Origin: Pseudomonas mohnii
GTDB lineage: Bacteria > Pseudomonadota > Gammaproteobacteria > Pseudomonadales > Pseudomonadaceae
Direction of reading: 5' to 3'
DNA length: 64,000 nucleotides
Assembly: GCF_900105115.1 (NCBI RefSeq)
Contig: NZ_FNRV01000001.1
Location: 6,079,501 to 6,143,500, forward strand
The notes under the pieces were generated by a model that saw only the letters and a list, made by a program, of their open reading frames with translations, ran no database searches and was not told the DNA's origin. The position numbers and the translations under genes are program-made. Positions within the stretch are counted from its first letter, which is position 1. The number at the start of each line of letters is the position of its first letter. Positions 34,037-43,215 of this stretch are shown here, in pieces.

Positions 34037-34831
34037 ATGAATTTCGCTGACTATAAGACGATTGCTTTCGAACGTCGTGGCCGTGTTCTGAACGTGACTT
34101 TCAACCAACCAGAGAAGCTCAACAGCTTCGCCGGCGTGTCGCACACCGAGCTGTCCTGGTTGTTCTACGACCTGGTTGAAGATACTGAAAGCGACATCAT
34201 TGTTGTCTCCGGCGCGGGCCGCGCCTTCAGTGCCGGCGGCGATATCGAGTACATGCAATGGCTGCATGACAATCCGACCGAGTTCTATCGTTGCGTTCGC
34301 GAAGCCAAGCGCATCGTCAACGGCATGCTGGAGTGCGACAAGCCGATCATCGCCAAGGTCAACGGCGATGCGATTGGCCTGGGCGCTACCGTTGCAGTGT
34401 TCTGCGATGTGGTCTTCGCCGCCGAGACCGCACGCTTTGGCGATCCGCACAACAACGTCGGTCTGATCAGCGGCGACGGTGGGCAGATCATGTGGCCGTA
34501 CCTGATGGGCTATGCCCGCGCCAAGCACTACCTGTTCACGGGTGAGAAGTTCACCGCTAAACAGGGCGTCGAGTTTGGTATGGTCAACGCCGCCATGCCA
34601 GCTGCCGAATTGGATGCCTACGTCGACGCCTACGCCGATAAACTCGCCGCCATGCCGGTACAGTCTCTGCGCTGGAGCAAATCGACCATCAACGTACCGC
34701 TGCGCCAGATGGCGGCGAGCATGATGGACGTGGGTATGGCTTACGAAAACGTGTCCTCGGCGAGCAAGGATCATGTCGAGGCCATTGCGGCCTTCCGTGA
34801 GAAGCGCACACCTAAATTCAATCAGCGTTGA
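34037..34831 (+). CDS. Crotonase-family protein lacking both canonical glutamates
   Basis: This 264-residue crotonase has oxyanion segments AFSAGGDIEY and GDAIGLGA. The first hydratase Glu position is Val119 and the second is His138 (FGDPHNNVG); Asp147 follows in GLISGDGG. So it is not a standard hydratase; a hydrolase, isomerase or C-C-bond role is more likely. GGAGG lies 6 bases before ATG 34037; upstream in-frame starts overlap that site. It leads an operon with an alpha/beta hydrolase and a PaaG-like isomerase. Confidence 0.9.
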   Translation: MNFADYKTIAFERRGRVLNVTFNQPEKLNSFAGVSHTELSWLFYDLVEDTESDIIVVSGAGRAFSAGGDIEYMQWLHDNPTEFYRCVREAKRIVNGMLECDKPIIAKVNGDAIGLGATVAVFCDVVFAAETARFGDPHNNVGLISGDGGQIMWPYLMGYARAKHYLFTGEKFTAKQGVEFGMVNAAMPAAELDAYVDAYADKLAAMPVQSLRWSKSTINVPLRQMAASMMDVGMAYENVSSASKDHVEAIAAFREKRTPKFNQR

Positions 34832-34837
34832 TCGACC

Positions 34838-35752
34838 ATGCTGAGCGCCTCTTTCGCCCAGGCTGCCTTAGGTCGCCGCGCCCAGGAGGTGCCCAGCTGG
34901 TTTAGCCGGGCTATCGCCCAGGCGGGACAATCACATCGCGTCAACGTCGAGGGTATCGAGCTTCATTACCTGAGCTGGTCGCCACTCAATGCTGACAAGC
35001 CGGTGTTGCTGTTTGTGCATGGTTTGCGTGCGCATGCCCATTGGTGGGACTGCATAGCGCCGTTTTTCGCCGAACACTACCGGGTTGTCGCCCTCGATCT
35101 GTCCGGGATGGGTGACAGCGGTCATCGTTCGGATTACCCGTTTCAGATCGCGGCGGCCGATATCGTTGGCTTTATTGAACAGGCTGGCCTGGGGCCGGTC
35201 ATTGCCGTAGGTCACAGCTACGGGGGAGCGCGGGTGATGCGTGCCTGTGCCGATCGCCCTGATCTTTTTCAACGGCTGATCATTCTCGATGCTCTGGTGG
35301 TTTATCCCGAGGACATTCCGCCGTTCGATCCAGTCAAACCCGCACCACGACGTTTTTACCCGGACCAGGCGACGGCGCTGGGGCGTTATCGCCTGTTGCC
35401 GGAACAGCCTGTTGCCTTGCCGTACATCGTCGATCACATTGCCCGGCATTCATTGGTCGAGCATGAACAAGGCCTGTGCTGGAAGTTCGACCCGATGATG
35501 CCCTCCGGGGTCGCGCAGGAGGAGTTGGCAGCGAGCTTGCTGCCCAGGGTCAACCGACCGGTGGATTTCGTCTATGGCGAGCACAGCGCAATCGTGTCCA
35601 GGGCCATGGCCGAGCGCATCGTGGCGGACCTTCCCGATGGGCGCGGTCCGTTCGCAATACCCGGTGCCCACCATCACATGATGATCGACCAGCCTCTCGC
35701 GCTGATCGCGCTATTGCGCGGCCTTCTTGCCAATGGAGCCAACTATGAATGA
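34838..35752 (+). CDS. Alpha/beta hydrolase
   Basis: This is a 304-residue alpha/beta hydrolase with FVHGLRAHAHWWD, nucleophile Ser127 in GHSYGG, and late histidines in PGAHHHMMIDQP. It is a paralogue of the hydrolase at 27596-28483. It starts 6 bases after the crotonase stop and its last 8 bases overlap the next gene's start, so the three are translationally linked. It may hydrolyse the product of the neighbouring atypical crotonase (inference). Confidence 0.9.
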   Translation: MLSASFAQAALGRRAQEVPSWFSRAIAQAGQSHRVNVEGIELHYLSWSPLNADKPVLLFVHGLRAHAHWWDCIAPFFAEHYRVVALDLSGMGDSGHRSDYPFQIAAADIVGFIEQAGLGPVIAVGHSYGGARVMRACADRPDLFQRLIILDALVVYPEDIPPFDPVKPAPRRFYPDQATALGRYRLLPEQPVALPYIVDHIARHSLVEHEQGLCWKFDPMMPSGVAQEELAASLLPRVNRPVDFVYGEHSAIVSRAMAERIVADLPDGRGPFAIPGAHHHMMIDQPLALIALLRGLLANGANYE

Positions 35753-36524
35753 CCTGGTTTTGCTGGAACGCCACGGTGCCGTGGCGGTTGTGACGTTGAA
35801 CAATGCCAAGACTCGAAACGCCTTGTCCCGTGACTTGCTCACCGTTCTCGCCGATTGCCTTGAGGCACTGAACGATGACGTGGAGTGCCGGGCCATTGTG
35901 ATCAACGGCGCCAATGGGCATTTTTGTTCCGGTGGCGATGTTTCCGGCATGTCGGCCGAGCGTCCGCTACCCGTCGGTCGTGGACGGATGGTGCTCGGGC
36001 ATCGGGTGGTCAAGGCGATGGTTTCTGGCAACAAACCGGTGATCGCCGCGGTGCAAGGTTATGCCGCGGGCGCCGGGTTTTCATTGGCAGCTGCTGCCGA
36101 CTATGTCGTGGCAGCACCAAGCGCCAAGTTCGTTTCATCCTTTGCCAAGGTAGGGTTGGTTCCGGACCTTGGATTGCTCTGGAGTCTTCCACAGCGCATT
36201 GGTGTGGCGCAGGCGCGACGGTTGTTCTATAGCGCAGCGGTGGTCGAAGCCGAGGAAGGATTGAAGCTAGGGATAATCGATACTCTGGTGTCCGAAGACG
36301 ACGATTTGTTGCCTACGGCAGTCAGCCTGGCGCAAAGCTTTACTGCTCACGCGCCGCTTTCTGTGGCGCTGGTACGCTCTGCATTGTCTCGTGGCATGGG
36401 CACTCTTGATGAGGCGCTGGGCTACGAGATGGATAACCAGGCGGCGTTGTACCTGACCCAGGACCATCGCGAAGCAGTCGATGCGTTCATGAGCAAGCGC
36501 CCACCCAATTTCAGAGGGGTTTGA
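35745..36524 (+). CDS. Crotonase-family isomerase, PaaG-like
   Basis: This is a 259-residue crotonase with HFCSGGDVSG and GYAAGAGFSL oxyanion segments. Both hydratase glutamates are absent, and Asp141 in KVGLVPDLGLLW occupies the catalytic position of PaaG-type isomerases. A double-bond shift in an unsaturated acyl-CoA is the likely reaction. ATG 35745 follows GGAG and overlaps the hydrolase gene by 8 bases. A terminator at 36530 ends the operon. Confidence 0.9.
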   Translation: MNDLVLLERHGAVAVVTLNNAKTRNALSRDLLTVLADCLEALNDDVECRAIVINGANGHFCSGGDVSGMSAERPLPVGRGRMVLGHRVVKAMVSGNKPVIAAVQGYAAGAGFSLAAAADYVVAAPSAKFVSSFAKVGLVPDLGLLWSLPQRIGVAQARRLFYSAAVVEAEEGLKLGIIDTLVSEDDDLLPTAVSLAQSFTAHAPLSVALVRSALSRGMGTLDEALGYEMDNQAALYLTQDHREAVDAFMSKRPPNFRGV

Positions 36525-36529
36525 AAATG

Positions 36530-36564
36530 GCGAGGTCGCAGGCTGCACAGACCTGCGATCTCGC
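36530..36564. terminator. Terminator between convergent operons
   Basis: GCGAGGTCGCAGG / CCTGCGATCTCGC pair over 13 bp with one G-T wobble around a 9-base loop. It lies between stops at 36524 (plus) and 36576 (minus). Confidence 0.75.
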
Positions 36565-36575
36565 TGTAGTAGGGG

Positions 36576-37022
36576 TCAATGTTGTAAGTGAGTACTGAAG
36601 CGCTCCTTGAACTCAGTAGGTACTTCCACGACTTTCGAAGCGACAAAATCGAAGAAAACGAAGCCATTCTTTGCCAGTGCAATCACGCGCGCGTCGTGCT
36701 TGCGTGTAATGCGATAAATAAAATCCCCTCCATAGGTGTTCAGGTCCGTCACCCCCACTTCTATAAGCAATTGATCATTGAAATATGCGGGCGCCTTATA
36801 AATGGTTGCCAGATCGGTGATCAGCGTACCGTGGCGACTGTTAGCGACATCCTCGGGTGGCATGCCGTAGTGGCACAGAAACAGCGTACGCGCATCCGAA
36901 ATCAAGGAAATCAGCCTGTCGTTGCCCAGGTGATTTCCAGCATTGATTTCGCTCATGCGCACCCTGAACGTTGTGCTAAAGCAGAAAGATTCTTCCGGAA
37001 GCTCAAGCTGCAAGCGCGGCAT
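36576..37022 (-). CDS. 4HBT-type acyl-CoA thioesterase
   Basis: This 148-residue hotdog-fold protein resembles YbgC/4-hydroxybenzoyl-CoA thioesterases. It has RMSEINAGNHLGNDRL at the N-terminus (His/Asn in place of the usual catalytic Asp region YxDxDxxGHV) and a C-terminal FVFFDFVASKVVEVP. ATG 37022 has GAGG about 8 bases before it. It is the last gene of a six-gene minus-strand operon beginning at 45234 and starts 10 bases after the fused dehydrogenase stop. Confidence 0.82.
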   Translation of the reverse strand: MPRLQLELPEESFCFSTTFRVRMSEINAGNHLGNDRLISLISDARTLFLCHYGMPPEDVANSRHGTLITDLATIYKAPAYFNDQLLIEVGVTDLNTYGGDFIYRITRKHDARVIALAKNGFVFFDFVASKVVEVPTEFKERFSTHLQH

Positions 37023-37032
37023 CTGTGGATCC

Positions 37033-39252
37033 TCAGGTCCTGGAGCGCGGCATGCCGAGTGCCTGTTCGGCAATCAGGCTGCGATGGATCTCGCTGGTAC
37101 CGCCGTAGATAGTCATGCCGATCGACTGCCGATAGCCCAGCTCTACATGCCCCAGCCCGGTGTTTGATTGCAGCAAGGTGTCGGGTGCGCAGAGGTCCAT
37201 CAAGTCGAGCGCATCACGCTGGTACTGTTCAGTGGAGAACAGTTTCGACATCGGCCCGAAGGCGGCGCGGCCAGGCACTTGCTCCTGTACGCCCCAAATG
37301 GTCCGGTAGCACAGGTCGCGGGCAATGGTCGTGTGTACCGCCACACGTGCCAGTCGCCGTTGTACATCGGCATTTGCCAACATGGGGTGGCCATCGCGCC
37401 GAGTGGATTGCGCCCATTGCAGTGCATGCTTGTACATGTTTTCGAAACTGATGCGGTACTGATCACCGCCGTGCTCCAGCTCCAGGGTCGCGGCCATGAC
37501 AGCGGTGCCACCGTCAATTTCACCGATCCGATAGCGATCGGCGACGACAACTTCGCTCAAGTAGGTGATGTTGGTGCGCTCATCCTGCAGGGTATGCACC
37601 GGATGGACTTCGATGCCCGGCAAGTCCATTGGCACCAGGAACAGCGTCAGGCCTGCGTGCTTGGGCACATCGGAGTTGGTTCGTACCAACAGGAAGACAT
37701 AGTCCGCAAGGTTGGCGGCGGTAGTGAACATCTTCTGCCCGTTGATGACCCAGTTGCCGTCAAGGGTGCGCGTGGCACGTGTCTTCGCGGCAAAAACGTC
37801 GGAGCCGCACGACGGCTCGCTGAAGCCCAGGCAAGCCAACGCTTCGCCACTGGCAAAGCGGGGCAGGGCTTCTGCTTTGACTTCGTCGCTGGCGAAGCGC
37901 ATGACGATCTGCGCTACCTGGTTGGTGATCGGGGTGGTGATGCGCTGCCAGTTGTGCGCTTCGAACACTTCCTGCAAGGCGGCCATGTCAAAAGCGTTTT
38001 TGCCTCGGCCACCGAATTCGGCAGGCCAATGAGGAAACAGCAGGCCTGCATCGGCCAGCATGCGGTTAAAGCCGGCATGGTAGCCATCGACCGAATGATG
38101 GGCGTAAGCTTTCAATTCTTCGGTCAGATGTGTGCGGAAAAACGCTCGAACCTCTTCGGCGAACAGGGCAGCCTGCGGCCCGTGGCCGAATTCCAGATTG
38201 ACCTCACCGACCTCTGGCAGGGCGACGGTGTGACCGTCACTCCACAAGCGTGCGGCAACCCTGTCCAGCTCAAGCTGCGGGTCGCCATTGAGCATCCCCC
38301 AGGCTTTCGCCCGGCGGTAATACAATTGCACGTCGTATTCGAGCGAAACGCCGTAGCCACCGAAAGTATGCAGCGCACGGGCCACTGCACGCCCGGCAGA
38401 TTGCGTTGACCACCACCAGGCCATCGAGACCAATGCAGCCGCGTCGGGTTGCTGCCGCGCGATGCTCCAGACCGCATGTCGTACCAGCAGTTGGCCGCCC
38501 TCGATTTCGGTCAGGGCATCGGCCAGTGGATGGGCGATACCCTGAAAGCCGCCGATAGCCCGACCGAACTGCTGGCGTTCGCATGAATAAGCAGCGGCCA
38601 ACTTCAATGCCTGATGGGCAAGGCCCATCAGCATGGCTGCCTTGAGCAGTTTCCATTCTTCCACGGCTTGCTCGAAAGCGCGGCAGGACTCGGCACCGCT
38701 GGCGATTATGTGGCTCTCGACCGTGTGGTCATCGGCGGCCAGTATCTGCAGGTTATCGGCGCCAAGATTGGCGCTTGGCGGTTTTGCCGCCAGACCCGTC
38801 AGCGCCAGAATGGCATCGCCCCGACGAACAAGCACGGCAATCGCGGCATTGGCTCCCGGCAGAGCAATGGATCGCCCCGCGCCGTAGGGCTGCGGGGCGA
38901 GCGTGATTAGCTCTCCCTGTTTGGCCTGATCGAGCAGCGCTGTTGCGGCCGGGCTGTCGAGCTGTGCCAGCAGGCGCGCTGCCGGCAGCGATTCGGCCAG
39001 AGGCACCGAGACCAGATGGCGTCCGGCTTCCTCGGCAACCAGCACGGCCTCCAACAGTCCCATGTTGGAACCGCCGGCGGACGCCGGAATGCGCATGGTG
39101 GTGATACCGAAATCCACCAGTTGCCGCCACAGGTCAGCGTCGAACCCGCGGGCTTCTGCAGCGCGCACGCGTGCAGGGCTGGACTCAACGCTGAAAAGGC
39201 GGGTGACGGAGTTGAGCAACATTTGCTGCTCTTCGGATACGTTCAAGTTCAT
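37033..39252 (-). CDS. Double-length acyl-CoA dehydrogenase (two fused ACAD modules)
   Basis: This 739-residue protein contains two acyl-CoA-dehydrogenase modules. The N-terminal one (about 1-355) lacks a clear FAD-loop motif and appears degenerate, though it keeps a C-terminal HTFGGYGVSLEYDVQLYYRRA. The C-terminal one (about 365-739) has CLGFSEPSCGSDVFAAKT, WVINGQKMFTTAAN and IYGGTSEIHRSLIAEQALG. Fused dehydrogenases of this size occur in steroid side-chain beta-oxidation (FadE34 type). It would introduce an alpha,beta double bond into a bulky acyl-CoA. It is the fifth gene of the operon. Confidence 0.92.
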   Translation of the reverse strand: MNLNVSEEQQMLLNSVTRLFSVESSPARVRAAEARGFDADLWRQLVDFGITTMRIPASAGGSNMGLLEAVLVAEEAGRHLVSVPLAESLPAARLLAQLDSPAATALLDQAKQGELITLAPQPYGAGRSIALPGANAAIAVLVRRGDAILALTGLAAKPPSANLGADNLQILAADDHTVESHIIASGAESCRAFEQAVEEWKLLKAAMLMGLAHQALKLAAAYSCERQQFGRAIGGFQGIAHPLADALTEIEGGQLLVRHAVWSIARQQPDAAALVSMAWWWSTQSAGRAVARALHTFGGYGVSLEYDVQLYYRRAKAWGMLNGDPQLELDRVAARLWSDGHTVALPEVGEVNLEFGHGPQAALFAEEVRAFFRTHLTEELKAYAHHSVDGYHAGFNRMLADAGLLFPHWPAEFGGRGKNAFDMAALQEVFEAHNWQRITTPITNQVAQIVMRFASDEVKAEALPRFASGEALACLGFSEPSCGSDVFAAKTRATRTLDGNWVINGQKMFTTAANLADYVFLLVRTNSDVPKHAGLTLFLVPMDLPGIEVHPVHTLQDERTNITYLSEVVVADRYRIGEIDGGTAVMAATLELEHGGDQYRISFENMYKHALQWAQSTRRDGHPMLANADVQRRLARVAVHTTIARDLCYRTIWGVQEQVPGRAAFGPMSKLFSTEQYQRDALDLMDLCAPDTLLQSNTGLGHVELGYRQSIGMTIYGGTSEIHRSLIAEQALGMPRSRT

Positions 39253-39269
39253 GGCAACCTCGCCTTGTT

Positions 39270-40826
39270 TCAGTTCGGTTGTGCGTAGAGCTTGCGCAGT
39301 TCGATCTTGTTGACCTTGCCGGTGACCAGCTTGGGCAGCGCATCGACCACAATGATTTTTTTCGGCTTCTTGTAACTGGCAATCAGTGACCGCGTGTGCT
39401 CGATAAGGGCGTCTTCGCTGGTGCTTTCTCCCTGTTTGAAGGTGATGACCGCACAGACACTTTCACCCCATTTGGCATCGGGAATGCCAATTACGGCGCA
39501 TTCGGATACCACAGCGTGTTGCAGCAGGGCTTCTTCGACTTCCCGTGAATAGACGTTTTCGCCACCGGTAATGATCATGTCTTTCTTGCGATCGACCAGG
39601 TACAGGAAACCATCCTCATCGAAGCGACCCATGTCACCGGTATGGCACCAGCCATCACGCAGGGTCTGCAGGGTGGCGGCATTGTTGTTCCAGTAACCGC
39701 GGAACATCGCGCTGCTCTTGGCGAGGATTTCCCCGGGCTGGTTTGGCGGGCACTCGTTACCGTCCTCATCGACCACCTTGGCCAGAAGGTTAGGGTAGGG
39801 CTTGCCCACCGAGCCCAGGCGCTTGCGCTCCTGTTCAGTGCCATCGGGTCGGTGTTGGGCCGACGACAACGAGAACATGCAGATTTCACTCTGGCCGAAC
39901 AGGTTGACGAAGTTGCAGCCATTGAACACATCGATGGCTTTTTTCAGTACCGGCACCGGCATGGGGGCCGCGGAGTAAATGATGGTGCGTACGCTGGAGA
40001 GGTCGGCCTGAGTCACGTAAGGGTGCTCGAGCACCATCTGCACCATGGTCGGTGCCAGCAGCAGGATGCTCAAGCGCTCCTTCTCGATGGCCTTGAGCAC
40101 ATCTAGGGGCTCGAACTGACGCTGAAGATAGGCTGCGCCGCCACGAACGTGCTGCGACAGGCTGATGACCATGCCACCCAAATGAAACATGGGCATGACG
40201 ATCAGGGTGACGTCCGGTTGCTGCATGTCGATCAACCAGGTATCGACCTGAACCAACTGCCGATACTCGCGGTGGCCCCAGATCACGCCTTTGGGTTTTC
40301 CAGTGGTACCGCTGGTGTAGATCAGGCAGCAGATGTCTTCTTCGGTAGCGCGGATCGGTGGACCGAGCGGATCGCCAGTGGCGATGAAGTCTTCATAGTC
40401 GATTGCCCAGTCGCTCTCGCCATTGATGCAGACAAAGGTCTCCACCGACGGCATTTCATGGCGCAACTGCTCCATGATCGGTAAATACTGCGCTTCGAAA
40501 AAGAACAGCCGAGGCGAGCCATCAAGGACAATGCTGGCGATCTCAGCCGGGGCCAACCGGAAATTGACGGGTGCGAGGATATAGCCGGCCCATTGCGTGG
40601 CAGCCATGATTTCGCCAAATTCAATCGAATTCATCGAGAGGATCCCGACCCGATCCTGATGCCGCAACCCGGCATTATGCAAGGCCGAGCCGATCAGTTT
40701 CGCGCTGGACAGCAGCTCGCCGTGGCTGATGCTTTTCTCGCCCAGAATATAAGCCGGGTCATTGCGATAAAAGCGAGCGCGTTGTTCCAGGTCATCGGCG
40801 AAAGACAGTGGCAGATAATCACGCAT
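39270..40826 (-). CDS. Long-chain/bulky fatty-acid CoA ligase (AMP-forming)
   Basis: This is a 518-residue adenylate-forming enzyme with LIYTSGTTGKPKGV, FGQSEICMFS, GWCHTGDMGRFDEDGF and DRKKDMIITGGENVYSREVE, and a C-terminal LPKLVTGKVNKIELR. It makes acyl-CoA from acid, ATP and CoA. ATG 40826 follows GGAGG by 8 bases and overlaps the end of the upstream dehydrogenase gene. It is distinct from the CaiC-like pair, so it likely activates a different acid. Confidence 0.94.
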   Translation of the reverse strand: MRDYLPLSFADDLEQRARFYRNDPAYILGEKSISHGELLSSAKLIGSALHNAGLRHQDRVGILSMNSIEFGEIMAATQWAGYILAPVNFRLAPAEIASIVLDGSPRLFFFEAQYLPIMEQLRHEMPSVETFVCINGESDWAIDYEDFIATGDPLGPPIRATEEDICCLIYTSGTTGKPKGVIWGHREYRQLVQVDTWLIDMQQPDVTLIVMPMFHLGGMVISLSQHVRGGAAYLQRQFEPLDVLKAIEKERLSILLLAPTMVQMVLEHPYVTQADLSSVRTIIYSAAPMPVPVLKKAIDVFNGCNFVNLFGQSEICMFSLSSAQHRPDGTEQERKRLGSVGKPYPNLLAKVVDEDGNECPPNQPGEILAKSSAMFRGYWNNNAATLQTLRDGWCHTGDMGRFDEDGFLYLVDRKKDMIITGGENVYSREVEEALLQHAVVSECAVIGIPDAKWGESVCAVITFKQGESTSEDALIEHTRSLIASYKKPKKIIVVDALPKLVTGKVNKIELRKLYAQPN

Positions 40827-41973
40827 ACAAAGCGCCTCCGATGGGTTGTTGCAGGTTGCCGGCAGCACGGGTCAGGTGGAAATCGCTGTCGCCAAAACGC
40901 TTTTCGAAAAGTACGGCTGCCTTGTAGTGATGGCCGACCGCATACTCGTCGGTGGTGCCGATACCGCCATGCAACTGAATGCCTTGGCTGGCAACGAAAT
41001 AGTGGGCGCGGGCAATGAATACCTTTGCGCCGGACACTGCCTGGCGCCGGGTCTCGACGTCCCCTGAGTCAAACGCATTGATCGCGCTGAACAACATGGA
41101 CCTGGCCTGGTCGGTTTCCACGAACATCTCCGCCATGCGATGTTGCAGGGCCTGGAATTGCGCCAGAGGCTTGCCGTATTGAACGCGTGTCTTGAGGTAG
41201 TCAGCGGTCATGGCCATGACCGCTTCCATGGAGCCAACGCTGGCAGCACACAGCGCCAGAATGGCGCGGTCGAGTCCGGCTTCAATGGCTTGCTGCACGG
41301 CCGCGCCGCGCAACAACAGGTTCGCATCGGTGACCTGTACGTCTTGCAAATGCAGATCTGCGGCGCGGCTGCCGTCGATCAGTTCGTAGGTGTTGGCCGT
41401 CATCCCCACAGCCGCACGGTCGACCACGAACAGCGCCGTTTCGTTGCTGTCTTCAAGGATGGCGCTCACCAGAAAGCTGTCCGCTACGCCGCCATGGAAT
41501 ACGCGGTGCTTTTGGCCATTCAAGGCCCAGCCATCGGCGACACGTCGGGCGCTACTGTGCAGTTGCACCTGGTATTCATTGCGAGCGTCTTGTTCCTGAT
41601 GGGCGAGGGCCATCACGGTTTCACCGGTGGCAATCGATTCAAGCAGACGCTGGCGTTCGCCGGTATTGTCACTTGTGCCGAGAATGCTGGCGCAGAGCAC
41701 GGCGGTGTCGACCACCGGCTCGAGCAGCAGGCCATGTCCCAGGGGTTCCATCAACTGCGTCAGCTCGAAACTGCTGGCGCCCACGCCACCGTCTGCTTCG
41801 GCGATGTCCAGCGCCAGCCAGCCCATGTCGGCGAATTGCTGCCAGTGTTTGCGTGAGAAATGGGCACCGCTGGTAACGGTGTGGCGACGCTCTTCGAATA
41901 CATAGCGTTCGCGCATGTAGCGCTCGGCACTTTCGGCCAACAGCTTGTGTTCATCAGTGAGTTCGAAATTCAT
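40819..41973 (-). CDS. Acyl-CoA dehydrogenase, small-subunit type (partner of 41976)
   Basis: This is a 384-residue ACAD. Its FAD-loop region is divergent (MALAHQEQDARNEYQ in place of the usual TEPxxGSD), while the C-terminus keeps GIQLHGGIGTTDEYAVGHHYKAA. ATG 41973 (MNFELTDEHK) starts 2 bases after the stop of another ACAD gene. Adjacent, unequal ACAD genes of this type form alpha2-beta2 enzymes in mycobacterial steroid side-chain degradation (FadE28/FadE29 type). A heteromeric enzyme is inferred here. Confidence 0.9.
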   Translation of the reverse strand: MNFELTDEHKLLAESAERYMRERYVFEERRHTVTSGAHFSRKHWQQFADMGWLALDIAEADGGVGASSFELTQLMEPLGHGLLLEPVVDTAVLCASILGTSDNTGERQRLLESIATGETVMALAHQEQDARNEYQVQLHSSARRVADGWALNGQKHRVFHGGVADSFLVSAILEDSNETALFVVDRAAVGMTANTYELIDGSRAADLHLQDVQVTDANLLLRGAAVQQAIEAGLDRAILALCAASVGSMEAVMAMTADYLKTRVQYGKPLAQFQALQHRMAEMFVETDQARSMLFSAINAFDSGDVETRRQAVSGAKVFIARAHYFVASQGIQLHGGIGTTDEYAVGHHYKAAVLFEKRFGDSDFHLTRAAGNLQQPIGGALYA

Positions 41974-41975
41974 GG

Positions 41976-43178
41976 TCAAAACCCGAAAGCCAGTTTGGCA
42001 ATGATGTTCTTTTGTACTTCCATGGCGCCGCCAAAAATGGTGCAGGCGCGCAAGTACATGAGGTCTGCGGTGACGCCGGGAACATGGCCTGGCCACAGCG
42101 GATCGCCCGTCGGGTCGGCAAACGCCTCGTCGCGGCTGTAGACCCGCAGACTGCGCTGTCCCAACGCGTCGCTCATCAGCTCGGTGAGTTTCTGTTGCAG
42201 GGATGAACCGCGCACTTTCAGTACCGACGCGCAGGCAACAATGGGGTGGTGGCTGGGGGCCTCATGCAGCACGCGCAGCACTGACCATTCCAGCGCTTCA
42301 ACCTCCAGGCGTACGCCGGTGAAACGCCGCACGAATTCGGGATCTTGAAGCAGCGGCAAGCCATTCTTGTGCTCTGCGCCGGCAATCAGGCGGATGCGCT
42401 CAAGGTCAGCGCGGGCCTTATAGATGTCGGCGCTGGAGGTGCGCTCGTTGGACAGCAGGAACTTGGCCTGGGACCAAGCCTGATTGACTTCACCGATAAT
42501 GTTTTCCCGCGGGACCCGGACGTTGTCGAGGAACACCTCGCAGGTTGAACCTTCACCGTTGATCATCGGGATCTGCCGCACGGTGACGCCAGGTGACTTC
42601 ATGTCGATGATCATCATCGAGATGCCTTTTTGCGGGCGGTCACTGTTTTCCGTGCGCACCAGGAAGAAGCCTTGCTCGCAGTACTGACCTTCAGTGGTCC
42701 AGAGTTTCTGGCCGTTGACCACGTAGTGGTCGCCGTCGAGCACGCCCTTGGTCTTGAGTGCGGCGAGGTCGGACCCGGCACCGGGCTCGGAGAAGCCCTG
42801 CGCCCACATTTCATCACCATTGAGGATCGGTGGCAGGTAGCGTGCTTTTTGTTGCTCGCTGCCGTAGGTGTAGAGCACCGGGGCAAGCAGGCGCAGGCCT
42901 TGCCAGCGCAGCTCCGGGGCGCCGGCCAGTTTGCATTCGTACTCGAAGATGTGCGTCTGCAGATGGCTCCAGCCGGTGCCGCCGTATTCGACTGGCCAGT
43001 GTGGTGCGGCCCAGCCTTGCTCGTTGAGCACACGGTTCCACCAGCGCCGGTCATCTTCATTCGGCGGATGCATGCCGGTGCGGCTGCGGCGAATCACATC
43101 ATCGGTCAGTTTGTCCTTGAGAAAAGCCCGGACCGACTCGCGAAAGGCCAGGTCCTCGGGGGAGAGCGTCAGTTGCAT
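41976..43178 (-). CDS. Acyl-CoA dehydrogenase, large-subunit type (partner of 40819)
   Basis: This is a 400-residue ACAD with complete FAD-binding motif AQGFSEPGAGSDLAALKT, VVNGQKLWTTEGQY, and C-terminal CTIFGGAMEVQKNIIAKLA. ATG 43178 (MQLTLSPED) follows AAGGAA; the upstream open frame has no supporting site. It is encoded right before the divergent ACAD at 41973 with a 2-base gap, which suggests equimolar subunits. It lies 37 bases after the dienoyl-CoA-reductase-like gene. Confidence 0.92.
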   Translation of the reverse strand: MQLTLSPEDLAFRESVRAFLKDKLTDDVIRRSRTGMHPPNEDDRRWWNRVLNEQGWAAPHWPVEYGGTGWSHLQTHIFEYECKLAGAPELRWQGLRLLAPVLYTYGSEQQKARYLPPILNGDEMWAQGFSEPGAGSDLAALKTKGVLDGDHYVVNGQKLWTTEGQYCEQGFFLVRTENSDRPQKGISMMIIDMKSPGVTVRQIPMINGEGSTCEVFLDNVRVPRENIIGEVNQAWSQAKFLLSNERTSSADIYKARADLERIRLIAGAEHKNGLPLLQDPEFVRRFTGVRLEVEALEWSVLRVLHEAPSHHPIVACASVLKVRGSSLQQKLTELMSDALGQRSLRVYSRDEAFADPTGDPLWPGHVPGVTADLMYLRACTIFGGAMEVQKNIIAKLAFGF

Positions 43179-43215
43179 GATGGTTTCCTTGGGCAAGATC
43201 CGGTTCGGTTGAGCA

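Noticed and set aside
37168..38409. Long plus-strand open frame (413 codons) opposite the fused dehydrogenase
   Set aside because: The ACAD motifs lie on the minus strand; the plus-strand product shows no domain.
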